Made by a program: the position numbers and the translations under genes. From G965220205 sp965220205 (GTDB taxonomy: Bacteria; Chloroflexota; Dehalococcoidia; Lucifugimonadales; Australimonadaceae), in NCBI GenBank assembly GCA_965220205.1, contig OZ244812.1, positions 1,674,001 to 1,738,000 of the forward strand: a stretch of DNA of 64,000 nt. Reading direction: 5' to 3'. Below are positions 25,478-33,521 of this stretch, piece after piece. The notes beneath the pieces are model-generated. The model was not told where the DNA came from and ran no database searches. It saw only the letters and a program-made list of their open reading frames with translations. How positions within the stretch are numbered: position 1 is the first letter of the stretch; each line of letters starts with the position of its first letter.

Positions 25478-28054
25478 TCACGACATGGAGAACGTCGAGC
25501 CCTCCAGGTTGCGCGTGACCTCGATCCTCACCGGGAAGGCCTCTTTGATCTCGTCCATGTGCGTAATGACGAGGATGCGCTGGAACCGGTCCTCGATCGC
25601 CTTGATTACGTCCAGGATGCGATCGCGACCCTCGGCATCCTGGGTGCCAAACCCCTCGTCGACGAACAGCGTAGGCAGGGGAGCGCCGGCGCGCCATGCC
25701 AGCAATTTGCTCAGCGCTATGCGCAGCGCGAAGTCTACTCGAAAGCGCTCGCCGCCGCTGAACATCTCGTAGCTGCGCGTGCCGAGCTCGTCCGCAATCA
25801 CGATCTCCAACGTCTCCGCCGCATCGCTGCCGCCCGTGCGTCGCGCGCGCTGCGTCTCGACCTTCAGCGACATGCGTCCGGCGGTCATCTGCTTCAGCAG
25901 GTCGTTCGCCTCGTCCTCGAGTCGTGGGATGGCCGCCTCGATGAGGAGCGCCTGCACGCCGCCCTTGCCGAACGCCAAGGCCAGCTCGCCGTAGTCCCCG
26001 GCGTCGCGTGCGGCGCTCTGCCGTTCCTGCTCTCGACTGCGAAGCTCGGCCGCCGCCTCGGCGATCTCCTCGGTCTGGCGCGTCAGCGAGCCCATCCGCG
26101 TCCGCAGCTCGTCGCGCCGCCGCTCCGCCTCCGCCGCCTCCCGCCTGACCGAGTCCCGTTGGCGTTGATAGCCGTCGAGCTCGGCGGTCTCCTTGCGGAC
26201 CGCCTCGAGCTGCGCCGCGATCCGCCCAAGCTCCTCCTCGTCCTCGCTCACGCGTCCGGACGCGCGCTGATGCGCCTCCTCGTCCTCGGGCAGCCGCTCC
26301 CGGGCCTGCGCGAGGGCACGGTGCTCAACCTCCCAGTGCTCCTCTTCGCGCAGCGACGCCTCCGCCATGCCCACGGCTTGAGGGTCGAAGGCGATCTCTG
26401 CGATCTCCGTACGCAGGCGGTGGGCCGCCTGCTGCTCCTCGACTGCGTACTCGCCCCGATCGAGGCGTTCCTGCGCCTCCGCGAGCGCGGTCTCGGCGCC
26501 GCCGAGGAGCGTCTGCGCCTGCTCCGCATCGTCGCGCTGGAGCGTCAGCTTCGCCCGTTCCGCGCTCAGCTGCTGACGGCCTTCTTCGACGACCTGCTGG
26601 AGCGCCAGCGCCCGCTTGGACAGCTCGTCGGCCCGCGCGTCCAATTGTCGGACCTCGTCCGCCTGCGCCCGGTACTGTTCGCGTTGCTCCGCGATCTCGC
26701 GCTGGAACGCCTCTTGCGTGCGCGCCCGCGCGTCCGGCGCCAGCGGCGTCCCACACAGCGGGCACTCGACGCCCTCGCCGTGCTCATGGTCGAGCAGCGC
26801 AAGCTTGCTGGCGGTCTCCTTGCCCTGCTCGACCAAGCGTTCGTTCTCGTCCTCGAGCCGCCTGGCGCTGAGGCGGAGCTCGCGCTCCTCTTCCGCCACA
26901 CGGGCCGCCTCGTCGGCGCGCTCTTCGAGCGCGGCGGCCTCCGACGCGACGCGGTCGAGCTGCTCGCTCACGGCGGGAAGCGACGACGCCCTGGGCGTTA
27001 GCTCGCTCTCGACCTGGCGCCGGCGAGCGCTGACCTCGCCATCGAGCGTCGCCCGGGCCGACGAGATGCGCTGGTCGAGCGGCGCGAGGTCTCGTTGCAG
27101 CGCGAGCACGCGCTGGCCATCAGCGTTCAGTGCGCGGAGACGCTCACGCGCCTGCGCCAGCCTCGCGTACCCCGTCTGAATCTCGGCTTCGCGCGCAATG
27201 GCGCTCCGCCACTCGCGCAGGCGGCGCTCCAGCTCGACGGTCTCCTTGCGCGCCTCGACGATCCGCGCCGATACTCGGGCCTGCCGTTCCCTGAGTCCGT
27301 CCGCCTCCGCTCCTCGGCGCTCGAGGTGCTCAACGTGGCGCACGAGGAGCGCGAGCCGCTCGCCCACCGACGTCGCCTGCTCCTCGGCTGTCCGCGCCTC
27401 TTCGCGAGCCTTGTCGAGCGACTCGCGCACGCTGTCGCCTTCCGAGACGCGGAGCCGGAGGCCATCGATCTGGAAGTCCAGCGCCGAGAGCTTCCCCTGC
27501 AGCTCGCGGCCGCGCAGCTTGGCTCGCGCCTCGAGCCGTTCGTACATTTCGAGCCCCAGCACGCGGGAGAGCACCACCTTGCGCTCCATGGGGGTGGCCA
27601 TGGAGAACTGGTCCGCGCGCCCCTGCACCAGGAACGCGCTGTTCACGAACGTGTCGTAGTCCATGCTGATACGCCGGATAATCTCCGCCTGCGTCTCCGC
27701 GATGGTGTTTCCGGTGACTGGGCGGTAGTCGGCGCCTGCCTGGACCGTCAGCTCGAGCGAGCTCTGCGGCGTGCGGCGCGCCCGCGAGTAGCGGCGGGTG
27801 ACGCAGTAGCGCGTCTCCCCGACGGCGAACTCGAGGGCGACCGACATCTCCTGCTGTCCGTGGTGAACCAGCTGTTCCTGCCTCTGTCCGCGGGCGCGGC
27901 CCCAGAGCGCCCAGGTGATAGCGTCGAGCAGCGCGGACTTGCCTACGCCGTTGGCGCCGCAGAGGCACGCGACGTGCACATCTTCGAGGCGCAGCGTCGG
28001 CGCGCCTTCCTTGTAGGAGAGAAAGTTGCGAACGGTCAGGCTGATCGGCAGCAA
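25478..28054 (-). CDS. sbcC: SbcC/Rad50-type SMC ATPase of the SbcCD nuclease
   Basis: An 858-residue ATPase subunit that, with the SbcD nuclease, processes DNA ends and hairpins. Order of parts: Walker A CGANGVGKSALLDAITWALWG near the N-terminus, a very long coiled coil, a zinc hook CPLCG midway, a second coiled coil, the signature FSGGERFRVDFALRIALSKLL and Walker B LPTLFVDEGFGTQD near the C-terminus. The frame stays open to 28204, but the family N-terminus (LPISLTVRNFLSYKEG) and GAGG six bases upstream point to TTG 28054. A TAGAAT box lies at 28084-28089 on this strand. sbcD is not in the window. Confidence 0.93.
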   Translation of the reverse strand: MLPISLTVRNFLSYKEGAPTLRLEDVHVACLCGANGVGKSALLDAITWALWGRARGQRQEQLVHHGQQEMSVALEFAVGETRYCVTRRYSRARRTPQSSLELTVQAGADYRPVTGNTIAETQAEIIRRISMDYDTFVNSAFLVQGRADQFSMATPMERKVVLSRVLGLEMYERLEARAKLRGRELQGKLSALDFQIDGLRLRVSEGDSVRESLDKAREEARTAEEQATSVGERLALLVRHVEHLERRGAEADGLRERQARVSARIVEARKETVELERRLREWRSAIAREAEIQTGYARLAQARERLRALNADGQRVLALQRDLAPLDQRISSARATLDGEVSARRRQVESELTPRASSLPAVSEQLDRVASEAAALEERADEAARVAEEERELRLSARRLEDENERLVEQGKETASKLALLDHEHGEGVECPLCGTPLAPDARARTQEAFQREIAEQREQYRAQADEVRQLDARADELSKRALALQQVVEEGRQQLSAERAKLTLQRDDAEQAQTLLGGAETALAEAQERLDRGEYAVEEQQAAHRLRTEIAEIAFDPQAVGMAEASLREEEHWEVEHRALAQARERLPEDEEAHQRASGRVSEDEEELGRIAAQLEAVRKETAELDGYQRQRDSVRREAAEAERRRDELRTRMGSLTRQTEEIAEAAAELRSREQERQSAARDAGDYGELALAFGKGGVQALLIEAAIPRLEDEANDLLKQMTAGRMSLKVETQRARRTGGSDAAETLEIVIADELGTRSYEMFSGGERFRVDFALRIALSKLLAWRAGAPLPTLFVDEGFGTQDAEGRDRILDVIKAIEDRFQRILVITHMDEIKEAFPVRIEVTRNLEGSTFSMS

Positions 28055-28156
28055 GCAGGGCCTCGGGCCGGTTGGTGGGCGCGATTCTAGCACGGGGACG
28101 GCCCTCGCGAGCCTGACGGGTAGGGCGTTCGCCTGGGTGTTTGTGCAGCATTTCAC

Positions 28157-28185
28157 TTGTGACGCCTTGGCCCCTATGCTATGCT
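28157..28185 (+). promoter_or_regulatory. Candidate sigma70 promoter of the nuo operon
   Basis: TTGTGA (28157-28162), a 17-bp spacer, and TATGCT (28180-28185) stand about 85 bp before nuoB. A second TATGCT overlaps at 28175. This is the only good hexamer pair in the 215-bp gap between the divergent sbcC and nuoB genes. Confidence 0.5.
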
Positions 28186-28269
28186 CGCCGCACGCGGTCG
28201 GCATGGCGCCCGCGGCCTTGCAGGGGCGTGCGGACTGCCCCTTCCTCGTCTCCGACGGAGGCTCTTCAG

Positions 28270-28935
28270 ATGGCGCTAGCGGCCGGGAACGACGATGAGC
28301 TTCGACCGTCCGTCTACGGCCAGACGCTGCCGGCGCCGCTCGTCACGGCGAACGCGGACTGGGACATGGACCGCATCGAGGGCGAGACCATCGAGCAGCT
28401 CAAGTGGAGCGCTCAGGAGGCCTTCCCCGAACCGACGATCCAGGTCCCCGCTGACCTCAAGCACAGCGTCGCCGTGACATCGGTGGACGCGTTGCTGAAC
28501 TGGGGACGGCGCTCCGCCGTGTGGCCCGTCGCCTTCGGCCTCGCGTGCTGCGTGTTCGAGATGATTGCCTCCGCCATGTCCCGGTTCGACATCTCCCGGT
28601 TCGGCATGGAGGCGATGCGCGCCTCCCCCCGGCAGGCCGACCTGCTCATCGTATCCGGCACGCTCACCTGGAAGATGGCCCCCGCCGTTCGGCGCATCTA
28701 CGACCAGATGGCCGAGCCCAAGTGGGTCATCGCCATGGGGGTCTGCGCCACCAGCGGCGGGCCGTACTACCAGGGCTACAGCGTCGTCCCGGGCGTCAAC
28801 CACATCGTGCCCGTCGACGTCTACGTGCCCGGTTGTCCGCCCCGGCCCGACGCCCTCATCTACGGGATCATGCAGCTCCACGACAAGATCCGGCGCTACA
28901 GCGTCGGCCGCAATCCTGCTGGCGAGCTCGCATGA
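28270..28935 (+). CDS. nuoB: NADH-quinone oxidoreductase subunit B
   Basis: A 221-residue peripheral-arm subunit that carries iron-sulphur cluster N2, the last electron carrier before quinone. The four ligands are in FGLACCVFEM (the adjacent Cys pair), MGVCATSGG and YVPGCPPRP. The protein has about 50 extra residues at the N-terminus compared with typical NuoB. First gene of the operon; a GGAG lies 9 bp before the ATG. No nuoA precedes it. The stop overlaps nuoC (ATGA). Confidence 0.97.
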   Translation: MALAAGNDDELRPSVYGQTLPAPLVTANADWDMDRIEGETIEQLKWSAQEAFPEPTIQVPADLKHSVAVTSVDALLNWGRRSAVWPVAFGLACCVFEMIASAMSRFDISRFGMEAMRASPRQADLLIVSGTLTWKMAPAVRRIYDQMAEPKWVIAMGVCATSGGPYYQGYSVVPGVNHIVPVDVYVPGCPPRPDALIYGIMQLHDKIRRYSVGRNPAGELA

Positions 28936-29408
28936 CGGTCGCAGTCACCGGCCACCAGCTCGCTGAAGCCCTCTGGGCCCCATTCGCGGAGCACGTGCTG
29001 GCCGAGGACGCCTACGCCGCGTGGGTCGCCCCCGGCGTCGTCAACGACGTCTGCGCCTTCCTCCGCGACAATCCCGGCCAGGACTACGCGCTCCTCAGCT
29101 CCATCACCGCTGTCGACTACGTCGAGCACTTCGACGTCGTCTACCACCTCACGTCCATCAGCCGAAACGCAGCCGCCGTGCTCAAGGCCCGTCTCTACGG
29201 TCGGGAGGCGCCTTCCCTGCCCTCGGTCGTCCCCGTCTGGCAGGGCGCCGACCTCCAAGAACGGGAGGTGTTCGACCTCATGGGGGTCCATTTCCAGGGG
29301 CACGGGAACCTGAAGCGCCTGCTTACGTGGGAAGGGTTCGAGGGGCACCCGCTGCGGCGCGACTACCTCGAACCTCCCCTCCCCTACACGTGGCCGCATG
29401 GAGGGTGA
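28932..29408 (+). CDS. nuoC: NADH-quinone oxidoreductase subunit C
   Basis: A 158-residue 30-kDa-type subunit that links NuoB and NuoD in the connecting module of complex I. Motifs: YALLSSITAVDYVEHFDVVYHL, VPVWQGADLQEREVFDLMGVHFQGH and the C-terminal WEGFEGHPLRRDYLEP. It is fused to neither NuoB nor NuoD. Both ends overlap the neighbouring genes, by 4 and 11 bp. Confidence 0.96.
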   Translation: MTVAVTGHQLAEALWAPFAEHVLAEDAYAAWVAPGVVNDVCAFLRDNPGQDYALLSSITAVDYVEHFDVVYHLTSISRNAAAVLKARLYGREAPSLPSVVPVWQGADLQEREVFDLMGVHFQGHGNLKRLLTWEGFEGHPLRRDYLEPPLPYTWPHGG

Positions 29409-30531
29409 TTACAGCCCCGCGAACGCCATGACGCTGCACACCGAGCCGGTTGTCGTCAACATAGGCCCGCACCACCCCAGCACGCACGGCGTGTTCCGCA
29501 TGCGCATCACCTTCGACGGCGAGAACATCCTCGACGTCGAACCGGTGATCGGCTACCTGCACCGCGGCACGGAGAAGCTCGCCGAGGAGCGCCAGTACAC
29601 CCAGATCATCACGCTCACCGACCGGCTCGACTACGTGGCGTCGATGACCAACAACCAGGCCTACGTGCTCGCCTGCGAAAAGCTGCTCGGCCTGCGCCCG
29701 CCCGAACGGGGGATGTACCTGCGCGTGATCGCCGCCGAGCTCCAGCGCATCGTCTCCCACCTCGTCGCGACAGGCTTCTTCCTGCAGGACCTCGGCGCGT
29801 TCGCGACGCCCCTGATGTACAGCATGCGGGAGCGCGAGCGCATCCTGGACCTGTTCGAGATGCTGTGCGGCGCGCGCATCACCGTCTCGTACATGCGCAT
29901 CGGCGGCGTGTTCCAGGACACCCCCGACGAGTTCTGGCAGGCCCTGCGCCGCCTCCTCTACGAGCTCCCCCATTACATCGACGAGCTCGAGGGGCTCATC
30001 ACCACCAACGAAATCGTGCTGACCCGGACCAAGGGCGTCGCGGTCGTGTCGCCCGAGGCCGCGGTCAACGCGTCGATCACGGGCCCCATGCTCCGCGCCT
30101 CGGGCGTGCCGTGGGACATCCGGCGCGCCGCGCCCTACGACCTGTACGACCGCGTCGCCTTCGACGTGCCCACCGGCGAGGCGGGCGACAACTTCGACCG
30201 CTACCTGGTGCGCATCCGTGAGATACGCGAGTCCATCAAGATCGTCGAGCAGTGCGCGCGGCTGATTGAGCCGGGGGCCGTACGGGCGACGACAGCGATG
30301 TTGTTTCGCCCGCCGCCCGGCGAGGCCTACGTCCCGATCGAGGCGCCCAAGGGGGAGCTCGGTTTCTACCTCGTCAGCGACGGCTCCATCGCTCCCTACC
30401 GGTGCCACATCCGCGCGCCGTCGCTGATCAATCTATCGCTGATGAAGCAGATGCTGGTCGGCTGGAAGCTCGCCGACGCGATCGTGACGTTCGGCAGCAT
30501 CGACGTGAACATGGGCGAGGTGGACCGGTAG
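29398..30531 (+). CDS. nuoD: NADH-quinone oxidoreductase subunit D
   Basis: A 377-residue 49-kDa-type subunit forming the quinone-binding cavity with NuoB. Motifs: NIGPHHPSTHGVFRM with the quinone-site His, EPVIGYLHRGTEKLAE, MTNNQAYVLACEKLLG, and the C-terminal DVNMGEVDR. The ATG at 29398 overlaps nuoC by 11 bp; a second ATG at 29428 (MTLHTEP) is a possible start behind GGAGGGTGATT. Its TAG overlaps the nuoH GTG. Confidence 0.97.
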   Translation: MEGDYSPANAMTLHTEPVVVNIGPHHPSTHGVFRMRITFDGENILDVEPVIGYLHRGTEKLAEERQYTQIITLTDRLDYVASMTNNQAYVLACEKLLGLRPPERGMYLRVIAAELQRIVSHLVATGFFLQDLGAFATPLMYSMRERERILDLFEMLCGARITVSYMRIGGVFQDTPDEFWQALRRLLYELPHYIDELEGLITTNEIVLTRTKGVAVVSPEAAVNASITGPMLRASGVPWDIRRAAPYDLYDRVAFDVPTGEAGDNFDRYLVRIREIRESIKIVEQCARLIEPGAVRATTAMLFRPPPGEAYVPIEAPKGELGFYLVSDGSIAPYRCHIRAPSLINLSLMKQMLVGWKLADAIVTFGSIDVNMGEVDR

Positions 30532-31727
30532 TGGCCCCGCTCGAAGACAACGCGATCTTCTCGAAGGTCTACGAGTTCGTCCACGGCCTGGCCGGGCCCG
30601 ACGCCGCCTGGCTCGCCTACGGCGTCGCCGCCATGGCCGTCATTCTCGTCGTCGTCAACGGATTCCTGGCGCTGGGCATGCTCTTCACGTGGTTCGAGCG
30701 CAAGCTCGTCGGACGCTTCCAGTCGCGCGTAGGCCCCAACCGTGCCGGTCCCTTTGGCCTGCTCCAGGTGATCGCCGACGCAATCAAACTGCTGTCCAAG
30801 GAAGACATCGTTCCCCGGCGAGCTGACCGCGTCATGTTCAACGCGGCCCCCATTGTCATGCTGGCGCCGGCCGTAATGGCGCTCGGTGTGATTCCCTTCG
30901 GCCCGGGCAGCTTCATCGCCGACCTCAACATCGGTCTGCTGTACATCGCGGCCATGAGCGGCGTCGCGTCGCTTGCCGTCCTCATGGCCGGCTACGCATC
31001 CGCCAACAAGCTGGCAATGTTCGGCAGCATGCGGGCGGTGGCGCTGCTCGTCTCCTACGAGATTCCGCTCATCATGGCGCTGCTGGCAGTCACGCTCCTG
31101 GCCGGCTCGATGAGCCTCGTCGACGTGGTCGACGCCCAGGCTGCGCCGTTCATCCTCGTGATGCCGCTTGGCGTGTTCGTATTCCTAGCGGCGATCGCCG
31201 CCGAGCTGAACCGTCCGCCCTTCGACGTGACGGAAGCGGAGTCGGAGCTCGTCGCGGGCTACCTGACCGAGTACAGCGGGATGAAGTTCGGCGTCTTCTA
31301 CCTCGCTGAATTCGCCAACGTCGTGCTGGCCGGAGCGCTGTTTGCGGTGCTCTTCCTCGACGGCTGGAACGGACCCGTCCTCCCGCCGCACCTGTGGTTT
31401 CTCATCAAGATTTTCGGGTTCCTGTTCGTCGCGTCCTGGGTGAGGGCCACGATCCCCAGGCTCCGCCTCGACCAGATTCTCGGCTTCGCGTGGAAGATCC
31501 TCTTCCCGCTGAGCCTGATCAACGTCATCGTGCTTGCGGTCGAAGTCATCGCGTTCTCGGACCCGTCGGTCGGCGACGTGCTGACGCAGTCCGAGATGCT
31601 GATCATGGCGGCTGTTAATTGGGCCGTGGCGCTCGTCGCCGTGGCGGTCCTGTCGAGGACCGTCCGGTTGGGCGTCCCCGCCCCGCGGCTCGCCGTCATG
31701 GGCAGGCCGGGATCGGAGGGAGGCTGA
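30531..31727 (+). CDS. nuoH: NADH-quinone oxidoreductase subunit H
   Basis: A 398-residue membrane subunit at the junction of the two arms, completing the quinone channel. It has at least eight hydrophobic helices and the loop motifs FTWFERKLVGRFQSRVGPNRAGPFGLLQ, LNRPPFDVTEAESELVAGYLTEYSGMKF and WVRATIPRLRLDQI in order. The GTG start overlaps the nuoD stop (TAGTG). This fits a Nuo-type quinone-linked complex. Confidence 0.97.
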   Translation: MAPLEDNAIFSKVYEFVHGLAGPDAAWLAYGVAAMAVILVVVNGFLALGMLFTWFERKLVGRFQSRVGPNRAGPFGLLQVIADAIKLLSKEDIVPRRADRVMFNAAPIVMLAPAVMALGVIPFGPGSFIADLNIGLLYIAAMSGVASLAVLMAGYASANKLAMFGSMRAVALLVSYEIPLIMALLAVTLLAGSMSLVDVVDAQAAPFILVMPLGVFVFLAAIAAELNRPPFDVTEAESELVAGYLTEYSGMKFGVFYLAEFANVVLAGALFAVLFLDGWNGPVLPPHLWFLIKIFGFLFVASWVRATIPRLRLDQILGFAWKILFPLSLINVIVLAVEVIAFSDPSVGDVLTQSEMLIMAAVNWAVALVAVAVLSRTVRLGVPAPRLAVMGRPGSEGG

Positions 31728-31728
31728 T

Positions 31729-32313
31729 ATGTATGGGCTCGGCGTTCTCAAGGGCCTTACGGTGACGCTCCGCAACCTGGGGCGCAAGCCGGTCACGGTG
31801 CAGTACCCCGAACAGCACGCGAGCCAGCACGCGCGCTTCCGCGGCCAGGAGTTCACCTGGTACGAGGACCGTTGCACCGGCTGCGCGAGTTGCGCCAAGT
31901 ACTGCCCGCTTGGCATCATCCGCATTGTGACCGACCCGCACGGCGGAGACGAGCAGGAGGGCGGCAGCTACCGCATCGACGTATTCGACATCGACCAGGG
32001 CCGCTGCATGTACTGCGGCCTATGCGTCGAGGCGTGCCCGTACGACGCACTGCACATGGGCAGCAGTTTCGAGGCCTCGCAGTACACGCGGGCTGATCTC
32101 GTCGTCAACGTCGAGGTGCTGAGGAAACGGGACAAGCACCCCAGCACCTGGTACCGTCCCCAGCTCGAGCGCAAACAGTTCGACCCATTCCGGGACGAGC
32201 TCGCGGAGTGGGAATCGGCTGGCCGAGAGCCGTTCTTCTGGCACCCGAAGCGTCCGGCGGAGACGCCGGAGGACATGGCGCAGAAGGCCAGCGCGGACGG
32301 CGACTACCAATAG
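31729..32313 (+). CDS. nuoI: NADH-quinone oxidoreductase subunit I (2x 4Fe-4S)
   Basis: A 194-residue ferredoxin-like subunit carrying clusters N6a and N6b. The two Cys motifs are CTGCASCAKYCP and CMYCGLCVEACP. Between them is a long acidic loop (DPHGGDEQEGG), and a C-terminal extension of about 70 residues follows. The ATG is 1 bp after the nuoH stop behind GGAGGCTGAT. Confidence 0.97.
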   Translation: MYGLGVLKGLTVTLRNLGRKPVTVQYPEQHASQHARFRGQEFTWYEDRCTGCASCAKYCPLGIIRIVTDPHGGDEQEGGSYRIDVFDIDQGRCMYCGLCVEACPYDALHMGSSFEASQYTRADLVVNVEVLRKRDKHPSTWYRPQLERKQFDPFRDELAEWESAGREPFFWHPKRPAETPEDMAQKASADGDYQ

Positions 32314-32369
32314 ACGCGCCCCAGCCGCCAAGTGCGCTGGGCGGCTCTGAGCGGCTGCAAGAGAGGAAA

Positions 32370-32888
32370 GTGGCGGACAACGCGTTCACGGAGGCTGTCT
32401 TCTGGCTGTTCGCGGCGGTCTCGGTCGCCGGGGCGCTGGGCGTCGTGCGCACCCAGAACATGTTCCGCGCCGCCTTGATGCTCGTTGTGAGCTTCCTGGG
32501 CGTGGCGGGCATCTTCGTGCTGGTCAACGCCGCTTTCCTAGCGGTCATCCAGGTGTTGGTGTACGCGGGCGGCGTATCGGTGTTGGTGATCTTCGCTGTC
32601 ATGCTCACCAAGGACGTCGCCGAAGGGAACCGGAGCACGGGTGTGGCGCCCGTGGCCCTGCTGGCGGCGGTCAGCCTGCTCGCCGTGCTGATCGTTGTCG
32701 TCACGGGCGGCCAGTGGCAATTGCTGCCTGCCGACCTAGCGGGCTCAGCGATCGAAGCGGTGCTCGTCGACACGCCTGCCCACCTCGGGCGCGCACTGCT
32801 GAGCGACTTCGTGCTCGCGTTCGAGGTCGTCGGCATCGTGCTGCTCGCCGCGGTGATCGGAGCGTTGGCGCTGGTGAGGGAACGCTGA
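32370..32888 (+). CDS. nuoJ: NADH-quinone oxidoreductase subunit J
   Basis: A 172-residue membrane subunit with five hydrophobic helices. The family-specific VQNMFRAALMLVVSFLGVAG-like stretch (here TQNMFRAAL), QVLVYAGGVSVLVIFAVMLT and the last helix EVVGIVLLAAVIGALAL are clear. The frame is open upstream into nuoI, but GTG 32370 follows GAGAGGAAA and gives the normal length. Spacing to nuoK is 2 bp. Confidence 0.95.
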   Translation: MADNAFTEAVFWLFAAVSVAGALGVVRTQNMFRAALMLVVSFLGVAGIFVLVNAAFLAVIQVLVYAGGVSVLVIFAVMLTKDVAEGNRSTGVAPVALLAAVSLLAVLIVVVTGGQWQLLPADLAGSAIEAVLVDTPAHLGRALLSDFVLAFEVVGIVLLAAVIGALALVRER

Positions 32889-32890
32889 GC

Positions 32891-33259
32891 ATGTTCGAAC
32901 GGCTCCTCATCCTCTCAGCGGTATTGTTCTGTATCGGGCTCTACGGGGCGCTGTCGCGCCGGCACCTGATCGCGGTGCTCATCTCAATCGAGATCATGTT
33001 CAACGCGGTCAACGTTGCGCTCGTCGCAGCCTCGCGCTACGCGACGCCGGCGGAGCTGCGGGGAGTCGGAGCCGGGGCCGTGTCCGACGCCATGTCAGAC
33101 CTGAGCTCGGCAGGGGCGCTGCTCGCGGGGCAGAGCTTCGCGGCGTTCGTCATCGTGATCGCGGCGGCGGAGGCGGCGCTCGGGCTCGCCCTCGTGATCG
33201 CGACGGTGCGCCGGCGGAACACGGTCGATGTGTCGGAGATCAATCTGATGCGCCAGTAG
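32891..33259 (+). CDS. nuoK: NADH-quinone oxidoreductase subunit K
   Basis: A 122-residue antiporter-like membrane subunit with three helices. LFCIGLYGALSRRHLIAVLISIEIMFNAVN carries the conserved membrane Glu, and FVIVIAAAEAALGLALVIA the second. About 20 extra residues (ELRGVGAGAVSDAMSDLSSA) sit between the second and third helices, making it longer than the usual 100 or so. Confidence 0.95.
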   Translation: MFERLLILSAVLFCIGLYGALSRRHLIAVLISIEIMFNAVNVALVAASRYATPAELRGVGAGAVSDAMSDLSSAGALLAGQSFAAFVIVIAAAEAALGLALVIATVRRRNTVDVSEINLMRQ

Positions 33260-33308
33260 GGCGGTCCACGCCCTCCCTTCCGGGAGCGGCCGGGCGAGGT
33301 GTAGCGGG

Positions 33309-33503
33309 ATGTGGGTCGATTACAAGACGGCGCCCAACCTGATGTTGGCCGAGATGTGGAAGGAGATCATCGAAGGGGAGGGCCTGCCTGTGCGTCTGCT
33401 GCCGGAGAGCGACATCCTCGACTACGGAGAGTCGACGCCGTTCCGCATCATGGTGCCGCGCGGCCGTGAGCACGTTGCGGACGAGATTCTCAGGAAGCTC
33501 TGA
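33309..33503 (+). CDS. Small DUF2007-like protein inside the nuo operon
   Basis: A 64-residue soluble protein between nuoK and nuoL. The sequence pattern (VDYKTAPNLMLAEMWKEIIEGEGLPVRLLPES...FRIMVPRGREHVADEILRKL) resembles DUF2007 domains, small alpha-beta folds named as putative signal-transducing proteins: substrate-end switch strand, helix, then VP-x-x-x-x-x-A-x-E-I-L. Function is not known. Its position in the operon with 49-bp and 18-bp spacers suggests coexpression with complex I. Confidence 0.75.
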   Translation: MWVDYKTAPNLMLAEMWKEIIEGEGLPVRLLPESDILDYGESTPFRIMVPRGREHVADEILRKL

Positions 33504-33521
33504 CGGCGGGAGCGCGCACGG

